From assembly GCA_021812735.1 (NCBI GenBank), contig JAKAMV010000252.1, positions 1 through 10,765 on the forward strand: a stretch of 10,765 bases of DNA, in the 5' to 3' direction. The notes under the pieces were generated by a model. It saw only the letters and a program-made list of their open reading frames with translations. It ran no database searches and was not told the origin of the DNA. This document shows positions 1 to 6,271 of this stretch, one piece after another (the first letter of the stretch is position 1; each line of letters begins with the position of its first letter). Source of the stretch: Chloroflexota bacterium (GTDB taxonomy: Bacteria; Chloroflexota; Limnocylindria; Limnocylindrales; CSP1-4). The position numbers and the translations under genes are program-made.

Positions 1-798
1 GCGCGCGAAGAGCTCCGGCCCCAGCCGACCCTCCCCCCGTGCCCGCGGCAGCACGTCGTGCTCGAGGTACGCGCGCAGGTCGTCGAGGGCGCTCCGCGCG
101 ATCGGCACGGCGTCCGCGAACCGCGGAGGCAGGCGGAAGGCGTCCTCATCGTAGCGGTTCGCATCCGCCACCCGCACCGCCTCGTCGATCAGCTCGGGGA
201 TCCCCGCGAGCTGACGCAGCGCCGTCTCGGCGTGCAGCCGGGAGACCGGCCGATCGGGCATGCCCAAAAGGTTCTCCCGGGCCGCAGCCACCACCTCGGG
301 CAAGTGCCGGAGCCGACGCACGAAGGCCTCCCCGCGATGGTGCCAGGGCGCGTACTCGCGGGCCAGCAGCAGGAAGAACCCGTTGCCGATCAGCTCGACG
401 TAGAAGAGCGGGTTCCAGGTCTCCTCGCGGAGCGCCTCTTCCTCGAAGAGGTAGCCGTCGAGCGTTTCGAGCAGGATCTGCCGGTCGACCCGCTCGTCCG
501 GCGTCAGCCCGAGGTCGGCAAGCGCGGCGAATCGGGCGCGCCAGCGGCGCAGCAGCGCGATCCGTGCGAGCCGCCCGGTCCCGGACAGGTCGGGCCAGCG
601 GTTGTCGAAGCGATGGTCCCCGACCTGCGTCGCGAGGACAGGATAGGCGAGAAAGAACGCGTCGAAGAAGTCCCGCAGCTCGTACTCGAACGGCGTGATG
701 GGCGTCGGGCGGTAGTCGAAGACATACGGCTCGAAGGGCTCGTAGCGGTCGCGCGGCGGGGGCAGATACGGCTCGGCGGGTCGGTTCACCACCGACAT
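1..798 (-). CDS. DUF885 family protein, N-terminal part (runs off left edge)
   Basis: The reverse strand from the ATG at 798 stays open for 266 codons to the window edge. The protein starts MSVVNRPAEP and contains the stretch DFFDAFFLAYPVLATQVGDH at about residues 43-62. That resembles the start of DUF885 proteins, which open with a helical region carrying a 'P..AT..G.H..D.RWPDLS' type motif. DUF885 members are usually 550-600 residues and are thought to be zinc-peptidase-like because of an HExxH-type motif in the C-terminal half. That half lies outside the window, so catalysis cannot be judged. No signal peptide is visible, so the protein is probably cytoplasmic. The gene is divergent from the holin-like gene, with 64 bases between. 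A second possible start is the GTG at 789 (see the -10 entry). The long plus-strand open frames over this region are shadows caused by high GC. Confidence 0.8.
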   Translation of the reverse strand, partial: MSVVNRPAEPYLPPPRDRYEPFEPYVFDYRPTPITPFEYELRDFFDAFFLAYPVLATQVGDHRFDNRWPDLSGTGRLARIALLRRWRARFAALADLGLTPDERVDRQILLETLDGYLFEEEALREETWNPLFYVELIGNGFFLLLAREYAPWHHRGEAFVRRLRHLPEVVAAARENLLGMPDRPVSRLHAETALRQLAGIPELIDEAVRVADANRYDEDAFRLPPRFADAVPIARSALDDLRAYLEHDVLPRARGEGRLGPELFAR

Positions 799-802
799 GG
801 TA
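797..802 (-). promoter_or_regulatory. Possible -10 box (TACCAT) overlapping the DUF885 start
   Basis: Reading the minus strand, TACCAT runs into the apparent ATG (798-796). If it is a real -10 element, transcription would start about 7 bases on, close to an in-frame GTG at 789-787 (7-base gap), giving a leaderless start two or three codons later. No recognisable -35 and no Shine-Dalgarno are seen. It is a weak call on its own and gains some support from the matching arrangement on the other side of this intergenic space. Confidence 0.25.
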
Positions 803-858
803 CGAGGACTCGAGGTGCCGACGCGGGCCGTTGGATCCGCGGCCAGACCGAGCGCCCG

Positions 859-864
859 TACAAT
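859..864 (+). promoter_or_regulatory. -10 box (TACAAT) at the start of the holin-like gene
   Basis: TACAAT is a good match to the TANNNT -10 consensus. It overlaps the first two bases of the ATG at 863. A transcript starting about 7 bases downstream would begin at an in-frame GTG at 872, so the true start of the membrane protein may be that GTG with a leaderless mRNA. No Shine-Dalgarno precedes 863. A -35 element is not evident. Confidence 0.4.
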
Positions 865-1288
865 GCGTCTCGTGCTGGACATCCTGATCAAGATCGCCAT
901 CAACGCCGTCGCGCTCCTCGCCGCGGTGGAGCTCGTGCCCGGGATCAGCTTCGAGTTCGGGGCGGACTGGTGGAAGCTGTTCCTCGTGGCGTTGATCCTG
1001 GGCGTGATCAACACCTACCTACGCCCGCTCGTGCGGCTGCTGGCGCTGCCGATCAACCTACTCACCATGGGGCTGGTCGGCCTGCTCATCAACACCGCGA
1101 TGGTGCTGCTGCTCGCGATCGCCAGCGACCAGTTGCGCCTGGGGTTCACGATCTACGGATGGCCGACGGAAGCGTTCACGCCACAGGTCGTCTGGGCGGC
1201 GTTCCTGGCGTCGATCGTGATCAGCGTCGTGGCGCTGGTGCTGAGCTTGGCCTTCGGGCAGAAGCGCGCCCTCGGAACGCGCATCTGA
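863..1288 (+). CDS. Phage-holin-like four-TM membrane protein (PF04020 family)
   Basis: 141 residues, very hydrophobic, with four predicted membrane segments at about residues 4-25, 37-52, 63-86 and 110-131. The core LGVINTYLRPLVRLLALPIN followed by 'LLTMGLVGLLINTAM' is the signature of the mycobacterial four-TM holin-superfamily protein (PF04020), whose members are 110-150 residues. Despite the family name these are widespread chromosomal inner-membrane proteins, and their role is not established. Nothing here suggests a prophage. The frame is open further upstream to an ATG at 797, but that extension is charged and unlike the family, so the ATG at 863 was chosen. A GTG at 872 is a serious alternative because the -10 box overlaps 863. 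The metHF fusion follows 73 bases downstream with its own -10-like element, so co-transcription is not required. Confidence 0.85.
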   Translation: MRLVLDILIKIAINAVALLAAVELVPGISFEFGADWWKLFLVALILGVINTYLRPLVRLLALPINLLTMGLVGLLINTAMVLLLAIASDQLRLGFTIYGWPTEAFTPQVVWAAFLASIVISVVALVLSLAFGQKRALGTRI

Positions 1289-1345
1289 CCGTTCACCCGC
1301 ATCGGCCGACCAGCCCGCCGGCGGCGTCGTCGCATCCAGGTCGGG

Positions 1346-1351
1346 TACGCT
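1346..1351 (+). promoter_or_regulatory. Candidate -10 box (TACGCT) for the MetH/MetF fusion gene
   Basis: TACGCT lies 10 bases before the ATG at 1362, which would give a transcript leader of only about 3-4 bases. There is no Shine-Dalgarno in front of that ATG, which fits near-leaderless initiation. No -35 match and no SAM, cobalamin or other riboswitch fold is possible in the 73-base gap before the gene. Confidence 0.4.
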
Positions 1352-1361
1352 GTTACGGCAG

Positions 1362-3464
1362 ATGAATCCCGCGCCACCCGCTCCGCTCTCGCTGCCCCGA
1401 CGTGCGTTCGGGGAACGGCTCGCACGCCGGCCGCTCCTCTTCGACGGCGCCATGGGCACGCTCCTCTTCAGCCGCGGTATTCCCCAGCAGGCGTCACTTG
1501 ACCAGCTCGTCCTCACGCGCCCGGAGCTCGTGGGTGCGATCCACCGCGAGTACGTGCTCGCCGGTGCCGAGGCGATCGAGACCTGCTCGTTCGGGGCCAA
1601 CCGCGTCCGGTTGGCGGCCTTCGGCCTGGCGTCGGACGTGGCGCGCATCAACCGCCGCGCCGCCCAGCTGGCACGCGAAGCGCGCGACGTCACGGCGCGC
1701 GACGTGCTGGTGGCAGGATCGGTGGGGCCGCTCACGTCGGCCGCGCGCGGCCCCCTGCACCTCTCGCGAGAGCGCATCGAGACCGCCTTCCGGGAACAGA
1801 TCGAGGGTCTGCTAGAGGGGGGCGTCGATCTGCTGGTCCTGGAGACCTTCGGCCGGCTCGAGGAGCTGCTGATCGCCGTCGCGGTGGCGCGCTCGCTCTC
1901 CGATCTGCCGGTCGTGGCCGCGATGACGTTCGGCGAGGAGTTGCGCGCGATCGATGGCACGACCCCCGACACGGCCGCCCTGGCGCTCACAGCGGCTGGT
2001 GTCGACGCGCTCGGCGTGAACTGCGGAGCCGGGCCGTTGGTCTGCCTCGACGCGCTCGAGGGGATGGCGCCGCCGACCGGCGTGCCGCGCACGATCATGC
2101 CGAACGCAGGACTCCCGCAACGTCTCGAAGGGCAGTTCGTCTACGCGGCCGATCCGGCGTACCTCGGCGAGATGGTGCCGCGCTTCCTGGCGGCGGGCGC
2201 GTCGATCGTGGGCGGCTGCTGCGGGACCACGCCGGAGCACATCGCCGCCATGCGGACCGCCATGGACGCGGCGCCGGTCAGGCAGGCCGAGCGCGCGGCG
2301 GCCCCCGGGCCGCTGGTGCCGCCCGCGTCCACTCCCGTCGACGCAGCGCGGCCCCCCGAGATCGCCGTGTCCGCCTCGCGCGCCGCGTCGTCGGTCCCTG
2401 CGTCGGCCGTCGGCGCTGCGGCGTCCGCCGCCCCCGCATGGCGTGCGATCGGCGCCGGACACGAGGTGCCACGCACCGGCCGTGTCGAGGCGCCCACAGC
2501 CGAGACACCCGAGCCGACCGGCCTCGCCCAGGCGCTGGCCGCCGGCCGCTTCGTCGTCAGCGTCGAGATCGACCCGCCCCGTTCCGTCCGCCTCGAGCGC
2601 ACGCTGGAGGCCGCGCGCCTCCTCCGCGACGCCGGCGCCGATCTCGTCAACATCAGCGACAGCGCGATGGCGCGGGTCCGCATGGGGGCCATGGCGGTCG
2701 CGTTTGCGATCCAGCGCGAGGTCGGCGTCGAGTGCCTGGTGCACGTCACGACCCGCGATCGCAACCTGATGGCGCTGGAGTCGGAGCTGCTGGGGGCGCA
2801 CGCGCTGGGGATCCGCAACGTGTTGGCGCTCACCGGCGACCCACCGCGCATCGGCGACTACCCGACCGGCACGGGCGTCTGGGACGTCGACTCGATCGGT
2901 CTGATCGGGATCCTGGCCCGACTCAACCGAGGCGAGGACGCCGTCGGCAGCCCGATCGGTGCCCGCGCGGGGTTCACGATCGCCTGCGCCCTGGATCCCA
3001 CCGCCAGCGACCTCGACCGCGAACTCGGCCGACTGGAACAGAAGCTGGCGGCGGGGGCGCAACTGGTGATGACGCAGCCGATCTACGATCGCGCGCAGTG
3101 GGACCGCCTGGTCGAAGGGATCGAGCGTCGCTGGGGGACGCCGCGTCTGCCGGTGCCGATCCTCGCGGGCCTCCTGCCGCTTCATTCGGCGCGCCACGCC
3201 GAGTTCCTCCACAACGAGGTGCCCGGCATCACGATCCCAAGCCACGTCCGGGCCGCCATGCGGGCCGCCGGTGAACGCGGCGCCGAGGCGGGGCTGGAGC
3301 TCGCCATGGCACTGCTGGCAGATCTCCGTACGCTCGCCGACGGGACCTACGTGATGCCGAGCTTCGGCCGCTACGAGATGGCCGCAGAGCTCGTCCGCCG
3401 GATCCGCGCGGCCGACACGAGCGCGGAGTCCCGCGCGCCGCGGGCGTCCGTGGACGTGGTCTAG
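1362..3464 (+). CDS. Bifunctional homocysteine S-methyltransferase / methylenetetrahydrofolate reductase
   Basis: 700 residues, two catalytic domains. Residues about 15-303 form a homocysteine methyltransferase barrel: FDGAMGTLL near the start, and zinc ligands Cys221 (GVNCGAGP) and Cys286-Cys287 (GGCCGTTPEHI). Residues about 395-685 form a MetF-type FAD reductase: VSVEIDPP with the likely catalytic Glu402, ALTGDPP with Asp493, and the TQPIYD motif at 571-576. The reductase makes 5-methyl-THF from methylene-THF, and the first domain methylates homocysteine to methionine. The architecture matches B. subtilis YitJ, usually about 610 residues. The excess is an Ala/Pro-rich linker at about 304-388. 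There is no cobalamin-binding or reactivation domain, so the true methyl donor (methyl-THF, S-methylmethionine or via a separate corrinoid protein) is not settled by sequence. It is cytoplasmic and apparently monocistronic or followed by the small SnoaL-like gene 47 bases downstream. Confidence 0.92.
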   Translation: MNPAPPAPLSLPRRAFGERLARRPLLFDGAMGTLLFSRGIPQQASLDQLVLTRPELVGAIHREYVLAGAEAIETCSFGANRVRLAAFGLASDVARINRRAAQLAREARDVTARDVLVAGSVGPLTSAARGPLHLSRERIETAFREQIEGLLEGGVDLLVLETFGRLEELLIAVAVARSLSDLPVVAAMTFGEELRAIDGTTPDTAALALTAAGVDALGVNCGAGPLVCLDALEGMAPPTGVPRTIMPNAGLPQRLEGQFVYAADPAYLGEMVPRFLAAGASIVGGCCGTTPEHIAAMRTAMDAAPVRQAERAAAPGPLVPPASTPVDAARPPEIAVSASRAASSVPASAVGAAASAAPAWRAIGAGHEVPRTGRVEAPTAETPEPTGLAQALAAGRFVVSVEIDPPRSVRLERTLEAARLLRDAGADLVNISDSAMARVRMGAMAVAFAIQREVGVECLVHVTTRDRNLMALESELLGAHALGIRNVLALTGDPPRIGDYPTGTGVWDVDSIGLIGILARLNRGEDAVGSPIGARAGFTIACALDPTASDLDRELGRLEQKLAAGAQLVMTQPIYDRAQWDRLVEGIERRWGTPRLPVPILAGLLPLHSARHAEFLHNEVPGITIPSHVRAAMRAAGERGAEAGLELAMALLADLRTLADGTYVMPSFGRYEMAAELVRRIRAADTSAESRAPRASVDVV

Positions 3465-3499
3465 GCAGCGCGTCGGGCGCGACGACCTCGGCCGCGGCG

Positions 3500-3505
3500 T
3501 ACACT
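3500..3505 (+). promoter_or_regulatory. -10 box (TACACT) for the SnoaL-like gene, leaderless spacing
   Basis: TACACT is followed by exactly 6 bases and then the ATG at 3512, so transcription would be expected to start on or next to the A of ATG. The same 6-base spacing occurs at the LysM gene. No Shine-Dalgarno is present. The -35 region is GC-rich without a consensus match. Confidence 0.55.
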
Positions 3506-3511
3506 CGGTCC

Positions 3512-3838
3512 ATGGGCGCCGTCGACACCATGGACGTCTTCTTCGAGCGGCTCAACGCGGGAGATCGCGAGGGAGCGGTGCGCCTGTTCGACGAAAAGGC
3601 CGAGATGCGGATCCACGTGCTCGGCAACGTGAAGGTGCTGCGCGGCGAGCAGATGGCGGGCTGGTTCCTGCGTGCCGACCGCGGGATGAAGATGCTCCCC
3701 GGTGAGGGTCGCGACCTCGGCAACACCTACGAGTGCAACCTGCTCGTGATCCGGCCCGGCGCGCCATCGCAGGAGCTCGACGCAACGTTCCGCGTCGAGA
3801 CGGGCAAGATCACGGCCATCAACTTCGCACCGCGCTGA
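3512..3838 (+). CDS. Small SnoaL/NTF2-like protein
   Basis: 108 residues, cytoplasmic. The opening helix (MDVFFERLNAGDREGAVRLF) is followed by 'DEKAEMRIHVLG' and ends with 'LDATFRVETGKITAINFAPR'. That is the helix then curved-sheet pattern of the nuclear-transport-factor-2/SnoaL fold, including the closing 'F....GKI..I..' strand. Proteins of this size in the family range from ketosteroid-isomerase-like enzymes to ligand-binding or dimerising proteins, and no catalytic Asp/His arrangement can be assigned with confidence. Function is therefore unknown. An in-frame second Met (MDVFF, 6 codons on) is possible, but the -10 spacing favours 3512. It converges with the LysM gene, with 68 bases between the stop codons. 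Confidence 0.75.
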   Translation: MGAVDTMDVFFERLNAGDREGAVRLFDEKAEMRIHVLGNVKVLRGEQMAGWFLRADRGMKMLPGEGRDLGNTYECNLLVIRPGAPSQELDATFRVETGKITAINFAPR

Positions 3839-3855
3839 CCGCTCGCCCGGAGCGG
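3839..3855. terminator. Hairpin between convergent SnoaL-like and LysM genes
   Basis: CCGCTC, a 5-base loop, then GAGCGG begins immediately after the SnoaL stop codon. The next 40 bases also contain the perfect palindrome GGTGGGCCCACC (3883-3894). There is no T-tract, as is usual for hairpin terminators in high-GC genomes. The position between two convergent genes supports a terminator role, but the stem is short. Confidence 0.4.
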
Positions 3856-3906
3856 GCCGCGTCGCGCGTGGGTCGGTTGCCCGGTGGGCCCACCCTCGGC
3901 CGAGGT

Positions 3907-5538
3907 TCAGGGCGCCGCGCTGCCTGCGGCGCCGGCGCCGCCCGCGCTCGCCCCCTTCGCCGGGATCGTGATGCGATCACCAATCGCGAGCATGTTCGCG
4001 TTCTTGATCTGGGGATTCGCCTTCAGCAGCTCGCTGACCGTCAGCCCGTAGCGGGCGGCGATACCCGAGAGCGTGTCGCCCTGTACCACCGTGTAGACGA
4101 TCGGCGTCGGCGCTGGCGGTGGCGTTGGTGCGAGCGACACGCTCGGCACGACCGTCGGCGTCGGCGCTGGCGGTGGCGTCGCGACCGGCTGTCCGGTGAA
4201 GAGCCCTGGTAGCACGGTTGGGGCAAAGAAGAGCACGAGGCCCGCGACGACCAGGGCGATGACGCCCACCCAGAGCCGGGGCAGGTGCGGCAGGCCAACC
4301 CGCGTGCGCAGATCCGGATAGGCGTCGCGGCGAAGAGGCCGCTCCCAGGCCGGTGCTCCGCCGCCGAGCGAGGCGGGCGCCTCGTCCCTGCCGAGCCACC
4401 GTCGCGCGCGCCGCTCTCCGGTGCCCCATCGTTCGTCGCTACCCGATCGCGCGGTGGTACCCGATCGCTCGGCGGCAGCCGATCGCTCGCCCGCATCGGC
4501 GACGGACCGGACCGCCGCCCCGGGGCGCGTCGCGCGCCCCGGGCGAGGCGTACCGTCGGGCCGGAGATCGGGGCTGGGCCGGGCAGGCGGCACGACGGTG
4601 GCCATCGGTTCGCGCCCGAGGGAGTCCCGGTCGCCCGGCTCGGGCCACCGGCGATCGCGCTCGGGAGGCTCCGGCCTTGGGCGGTCCCGTTCGACGCCGT
4701 CGGGGCGTAGTTCGAGGCCGTCAGGGCGCAGGCGCGCCACCGCGGCGCGGCGCTCGTCGGCCGGCGACCGGCCCTCCTGACGCCGCACGACAAAGGGAGG
4801 CGGCTCAGGCACCGCGGCGAGGTCAGACGGCGCGGTCTCCTGCGGGGCACTGCCTGCGAGCGCGGGGGCCGTCGTCGGCGCGGCGGGAGGGGAGGCCAGC
4901 CGCGTCGGCTCCCCATCCTGGCGGGGTGGCTCGTCCGGCATCCGCGGATCGGCCCAGCGGGCATCGGCCGGCGCAGAGGCGGTAGTGGTCCCCGGCGAGG
5001 CCGCGTCGGCGCTCGGCGGGGCCGCGTCGGCGCTCGGCGAGGCCGCGTCGGCGCCCGACGAGGCCGCGTCGGCCCGCGCCCAGGGCGGAGGCGCCGCCCA
5101 CGCTCGATCGTCACCCCACAGCCCCGGCTCGGCCGGATTGCCGGAGGACGTGGCGAACCGCCTGCCTGTCGAGAGCCGTTCTGTGGCCCCATCGCGTGCC
5201 GAGTCGCGCCCCGGCGCCCCGCCCACCGCCGGCGCTCGCCCGAAGCCCCTGGCCGCAGCCTCACCCGCGCCGCCGCCGGTGGGGACGCGGGTGCCTCCCT
5301 CGTCGACCACGCGGGCGGCTTCGCGCCGTGCCCAGTCCTGGAAGGTCGGGCAGACGGCGAAGGAGGCGGTCAGGCAGTACTGCTGCTGGTGTGCGATGGC
5401 ACGCGGAGCGGGCTCGGGCTCCGCATAGCAACGATGGCGTCGGTCGGGGGCCGCCAGGCGCACATCCCGGTCATCGACCAGGGCCAAGAACGGGCAGGCG
5501 AGCGGCACCTCCGCATCGCCCGCTCGGCGGTCGTACAT
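3907..5538 (-). CDS. LysM single-span membrane protein with Cys-rich cytoplasmic head
   Basis: 543 residues from the ATG at 5538. Four parts are visible. (1) A head at residues 1-70 with four cysteines, C15, C37, C55 and C63, in the contexts CPFL, HRCY, HQQQYCL and CPTF. (2) A long Arg/Ala/Pro/Asp-rich, probably disordered stretch at about 75-415, with short tandem repeats. (3) One membrane helix at about 422-446 (LWVGVIALVVAGLVLFF). (4) A Pro/Thr spacer, then a LysM domain at 482-526 (YTVVQGDTLSGIAARYGLTV...). LysM binds peptidoglycan, so the C-terminus is outside and the head inside. The protein presumably anchors to the wall, and what the head binds is unknown. The frame is open 88 codons further upstream, but that part lacks family character and the -10 box at 5545-5550 places the start at 5538. 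It is divergent from sodN, with 220 bases between. LysM confidence is high and head function unassigned. Confidence 0.88.
   Translation of the reverse strand: MYDRRAGDAEVPLACPFLALVDDRDVRLAAPDRRHRCYAEPEPAPRAIAHQQQYCLTASFAVCPTFQDWARREAARVVDEGGTRVPTGGGAGEAAARGFGRAPAVGGAPGRDSARDGATERLSTGRRFATSSGNPAEPGLWGDDRAWAAPPPWARADAASSGADAASPSADAAPPSADAASPGTTTASAPADARWADPRMPDEPPRQDGEPTRLASPPAAPTTAPALAGSAPQETAPSDLAAVPEPPPFVVRRQEGRSPADERRAAVARLRPDGLELRPDGVERDRPRPEPPERDRRWPEPGDRDSLGREPMATVVPPARPSPDLRPDGTPRPGRATRPGAAVRSVADAGERSAAAERSGTTARSGSDERWGTGERRARRWLGRDEAPASLGGGAPAWERPLRRDAYPDLRTRVGLPHLPRLWVGVIALVVAGLVLFFAPTVLPGLFTGQPVATPPPAPTPTVVPSVSLAPTPPPAPTPIVYTVVQGDTLSGIAARYGLTVSELLKANPQIKNANMLAIGDRITIPAKGASAGGAGAAGSAAP
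4101..4179 (-). repeat. Two 25-bp exact direct repeats encoding the Pro/Thr spacer
   Basis: An identical 25-base segment occurs at 4101-4125 and 4155-4179, inside the LysM gene. It encodes the duplicated PPPAPTP spacer between the membrane helix and the LysM domain. This is likely a recent or homogenised internal duplication that lengthens the extracellular stalk. Confidence 0.8.
5000..5080 (-). repeat. 21-bp tandem repeat (about 3.9 copies) in the LysM gene
   Basis: Units start at 5000, 5021, 5042 and 5063 (last one partial), each beginning GCCGCGTCGGC on the plus strand. In the protein this gives four heptads of the type ADAAS-S/P-G/S within the disordered region. The copy number could vary between strains by slippage without a frameshift, because 21 is a multiple of three. 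Confidence 0.85.
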
Positions 5539-5544
5539 GGCGGC

Positions 5545-5550
5545 ATCATA
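5545..5550 (-). promoter_or_regulatory. -10 box (TATGAT) for the LysM gene, leaderless spacing
   Basis: On the minus strand TATGAT, one base from the TATAAT consensus, is followed by 6 bases and then the ATG at 5538. This decides the start codon over the longer open frame upstream and implies a leaderless transcript. No Shine-Dalgarno precedes the ATG. Confidence 0.6.
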
Positions 5551-5745
5551 CCGACCTGCCGGTCGCGTGGCCGCCGGCGACCACCTGTCCTGTCGTCGCC
5601 CCAGGTCTCCCAGCCACCGGCTCGGCCGGCGCAGGGCCGCTCGCTCCGGTGCACCGGCTCGTTCACCCCGTGGACGGCTCCAGCCCGCCACCTGCGGCCG
5701 CGGCGTCTCCGTGGCACGATGGACGTGACAGCAGCCATGGAAACT

Positions 5746-5752
5746 GGAGGAG
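5746..5752 (+). promoter_or_regulatory. Ribosome binding site fixing the GTG start of sodN
   Basis: GGAGGAG ends 6 bases before the GTG at 5759. It is the strongest Shine-Dalgarno in the window and fixes a GTG start with an 18-residue propeptide. A nearby ATG at 5737 is out of frame. Confidence 0.85.
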
Positions 5753-5758
5753 CCCATC

Positions 5759-6193
5759 GTGATTCGCGAACGAGTCGTTGCCGCCATCGCGCCGCGCCAC
5801 ACGGTTCACGCCCACTGCGACATCCCGTGCGGGATCTACGACCCTTCGGTGGCCGAATACGGAGCCCGCACCGTCGCTCGCATGGTCGAGCTGATCAATC
5901 AGAACCTCGGCGACGACCTCACCCAACGCAACCAGTTCGCCCGATGTGTCGCCGTCAAGGAGCAGTACGCCGAATCGGTCAAGCACGAGATCCGGGTGAT
6001 CTGGGGCGACTACTTCAAGCCCGAGCACGTGGAGAAGTACCCGCAGTTGCACGATCTGACCTGGCGGATCATGAAGCAGGCGGGCAAGTGCAAGCAAACC
6101 GTCGACGCGCAGGCGGCCGCCGAGCTGCAGGCACTCGTCAAGCAGTTCGCCGACATCTTCTGGGAGACGAAGGGCGGGCGACCGCAGGCCTGA
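5759..6193 (+). CDS. sodN: Nickel superoxide dismutase (pro-enzyme)
   Basis: 144 residues. Disproportionates superoxide to oxygen and hydrogen peroxide using one nickel per subunit (a hexamer in known members). The nickel hook is plain: HCDIPCGIYDP at residues 19-29, giving mature His1, Cys2, Cys6 and Tyr9 after removal of an 18-residue propeptide that ends TVHA. Other family blocks are WGDYFKPEHVEKYPQLHDL near residue 82 and the closing FWETK. Mature length (126) is slightly above the roughly 117 of Streptomyces SodN. The propeptide has no clear export signal, in line with the usual cytoplasmic NiSOD. GTG start with a strong ribosome site. The maturation protease follows 78 bases downstream. 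No confident Nur or other nickel-regulator site was recognised in the 220-base divergent region upstream. Confidence 0.96.
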   Translation: MIRERVVAAIAPRHTVHAHCDIPCGIYDPSVAEYGARTVARMVELINQNLGDDLTQRNQFARCVAVKEQYAESVKHEIRVIWGDYFKPEHVEKYPQLHDLTWRIMKQAGKCKQTVDAQAAAELQALVKQFADIFWETKGGRPQA

Positions 6194-6198
6194 TCCCA

Positions 6199-6212
6199 GC
6201 CCCGCACGGGGC
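6199..6212 (+). terminator. Short hairpin just after sodN
   Basis: GCCCCG-CA-CGGGGC lies six bases after the sodN stop (effectively a 5-bp stem with a 4-base loop). It lies between sodN and its protease gene, so it could be an attenuator that keeps protease levels below those of the abundant dismutase, or a 3'-end stabiliser. It has no T-tract. Confidence 0.35.
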
Positions 6213-6218
6213 CGTCCG

Positions 6219-6253
6219 CGCGGCGGGCGCGACGCGAGTCGCCGCTCGCCGCG
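6219..6253 (+). terminator. Second hairpin between sodN and the protease gene
   Basis: A perfect 7-bp inverted repeat, CGCGGCG (6219-6225) and CGCCGCG (6247-6253), encloses 21 bases with some further pairing (GGCG with CGCC). It ends 18 bases before the protease ATG, so it could act as an attenuator or hinder initiation. Confidence 0.3.
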
Positions 6254-6271
6254 TCGAGATGGCGCGGACCG

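Noticed and set aside
863..1288. Holin annotation as evidence for a prophage or lysis cassette
   Set aside because: PF04020 proteins are common chromosomal membrane proteins. There is no endolysin, integrase, structural gene or attachment site nearby.
39..1365. Long plus-strand open frames of 219 and 435 codons
   Set aside because: They lie opposite the DUF885 coding frame and continue across the holin-like gene in another frame. Their translations are Arg/Gly-rich without family features, which is typical of antisense frames in high-GC DNA.
1812..3245. 477-codon minus-strand open frame inside the MetH/MetF gene
   Set aside because: It is fully antisense to a well-supported enzyme gene, has no recognisable domain and shows a composition expected from complementing high-GC codons.
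5539..5758. Nickel-responsive (Nur-type) operator upstream of sodN
   Set aside because: I looked in the 220-base divergent region for an AT-containing dyad of the Fur family and found none convincing.
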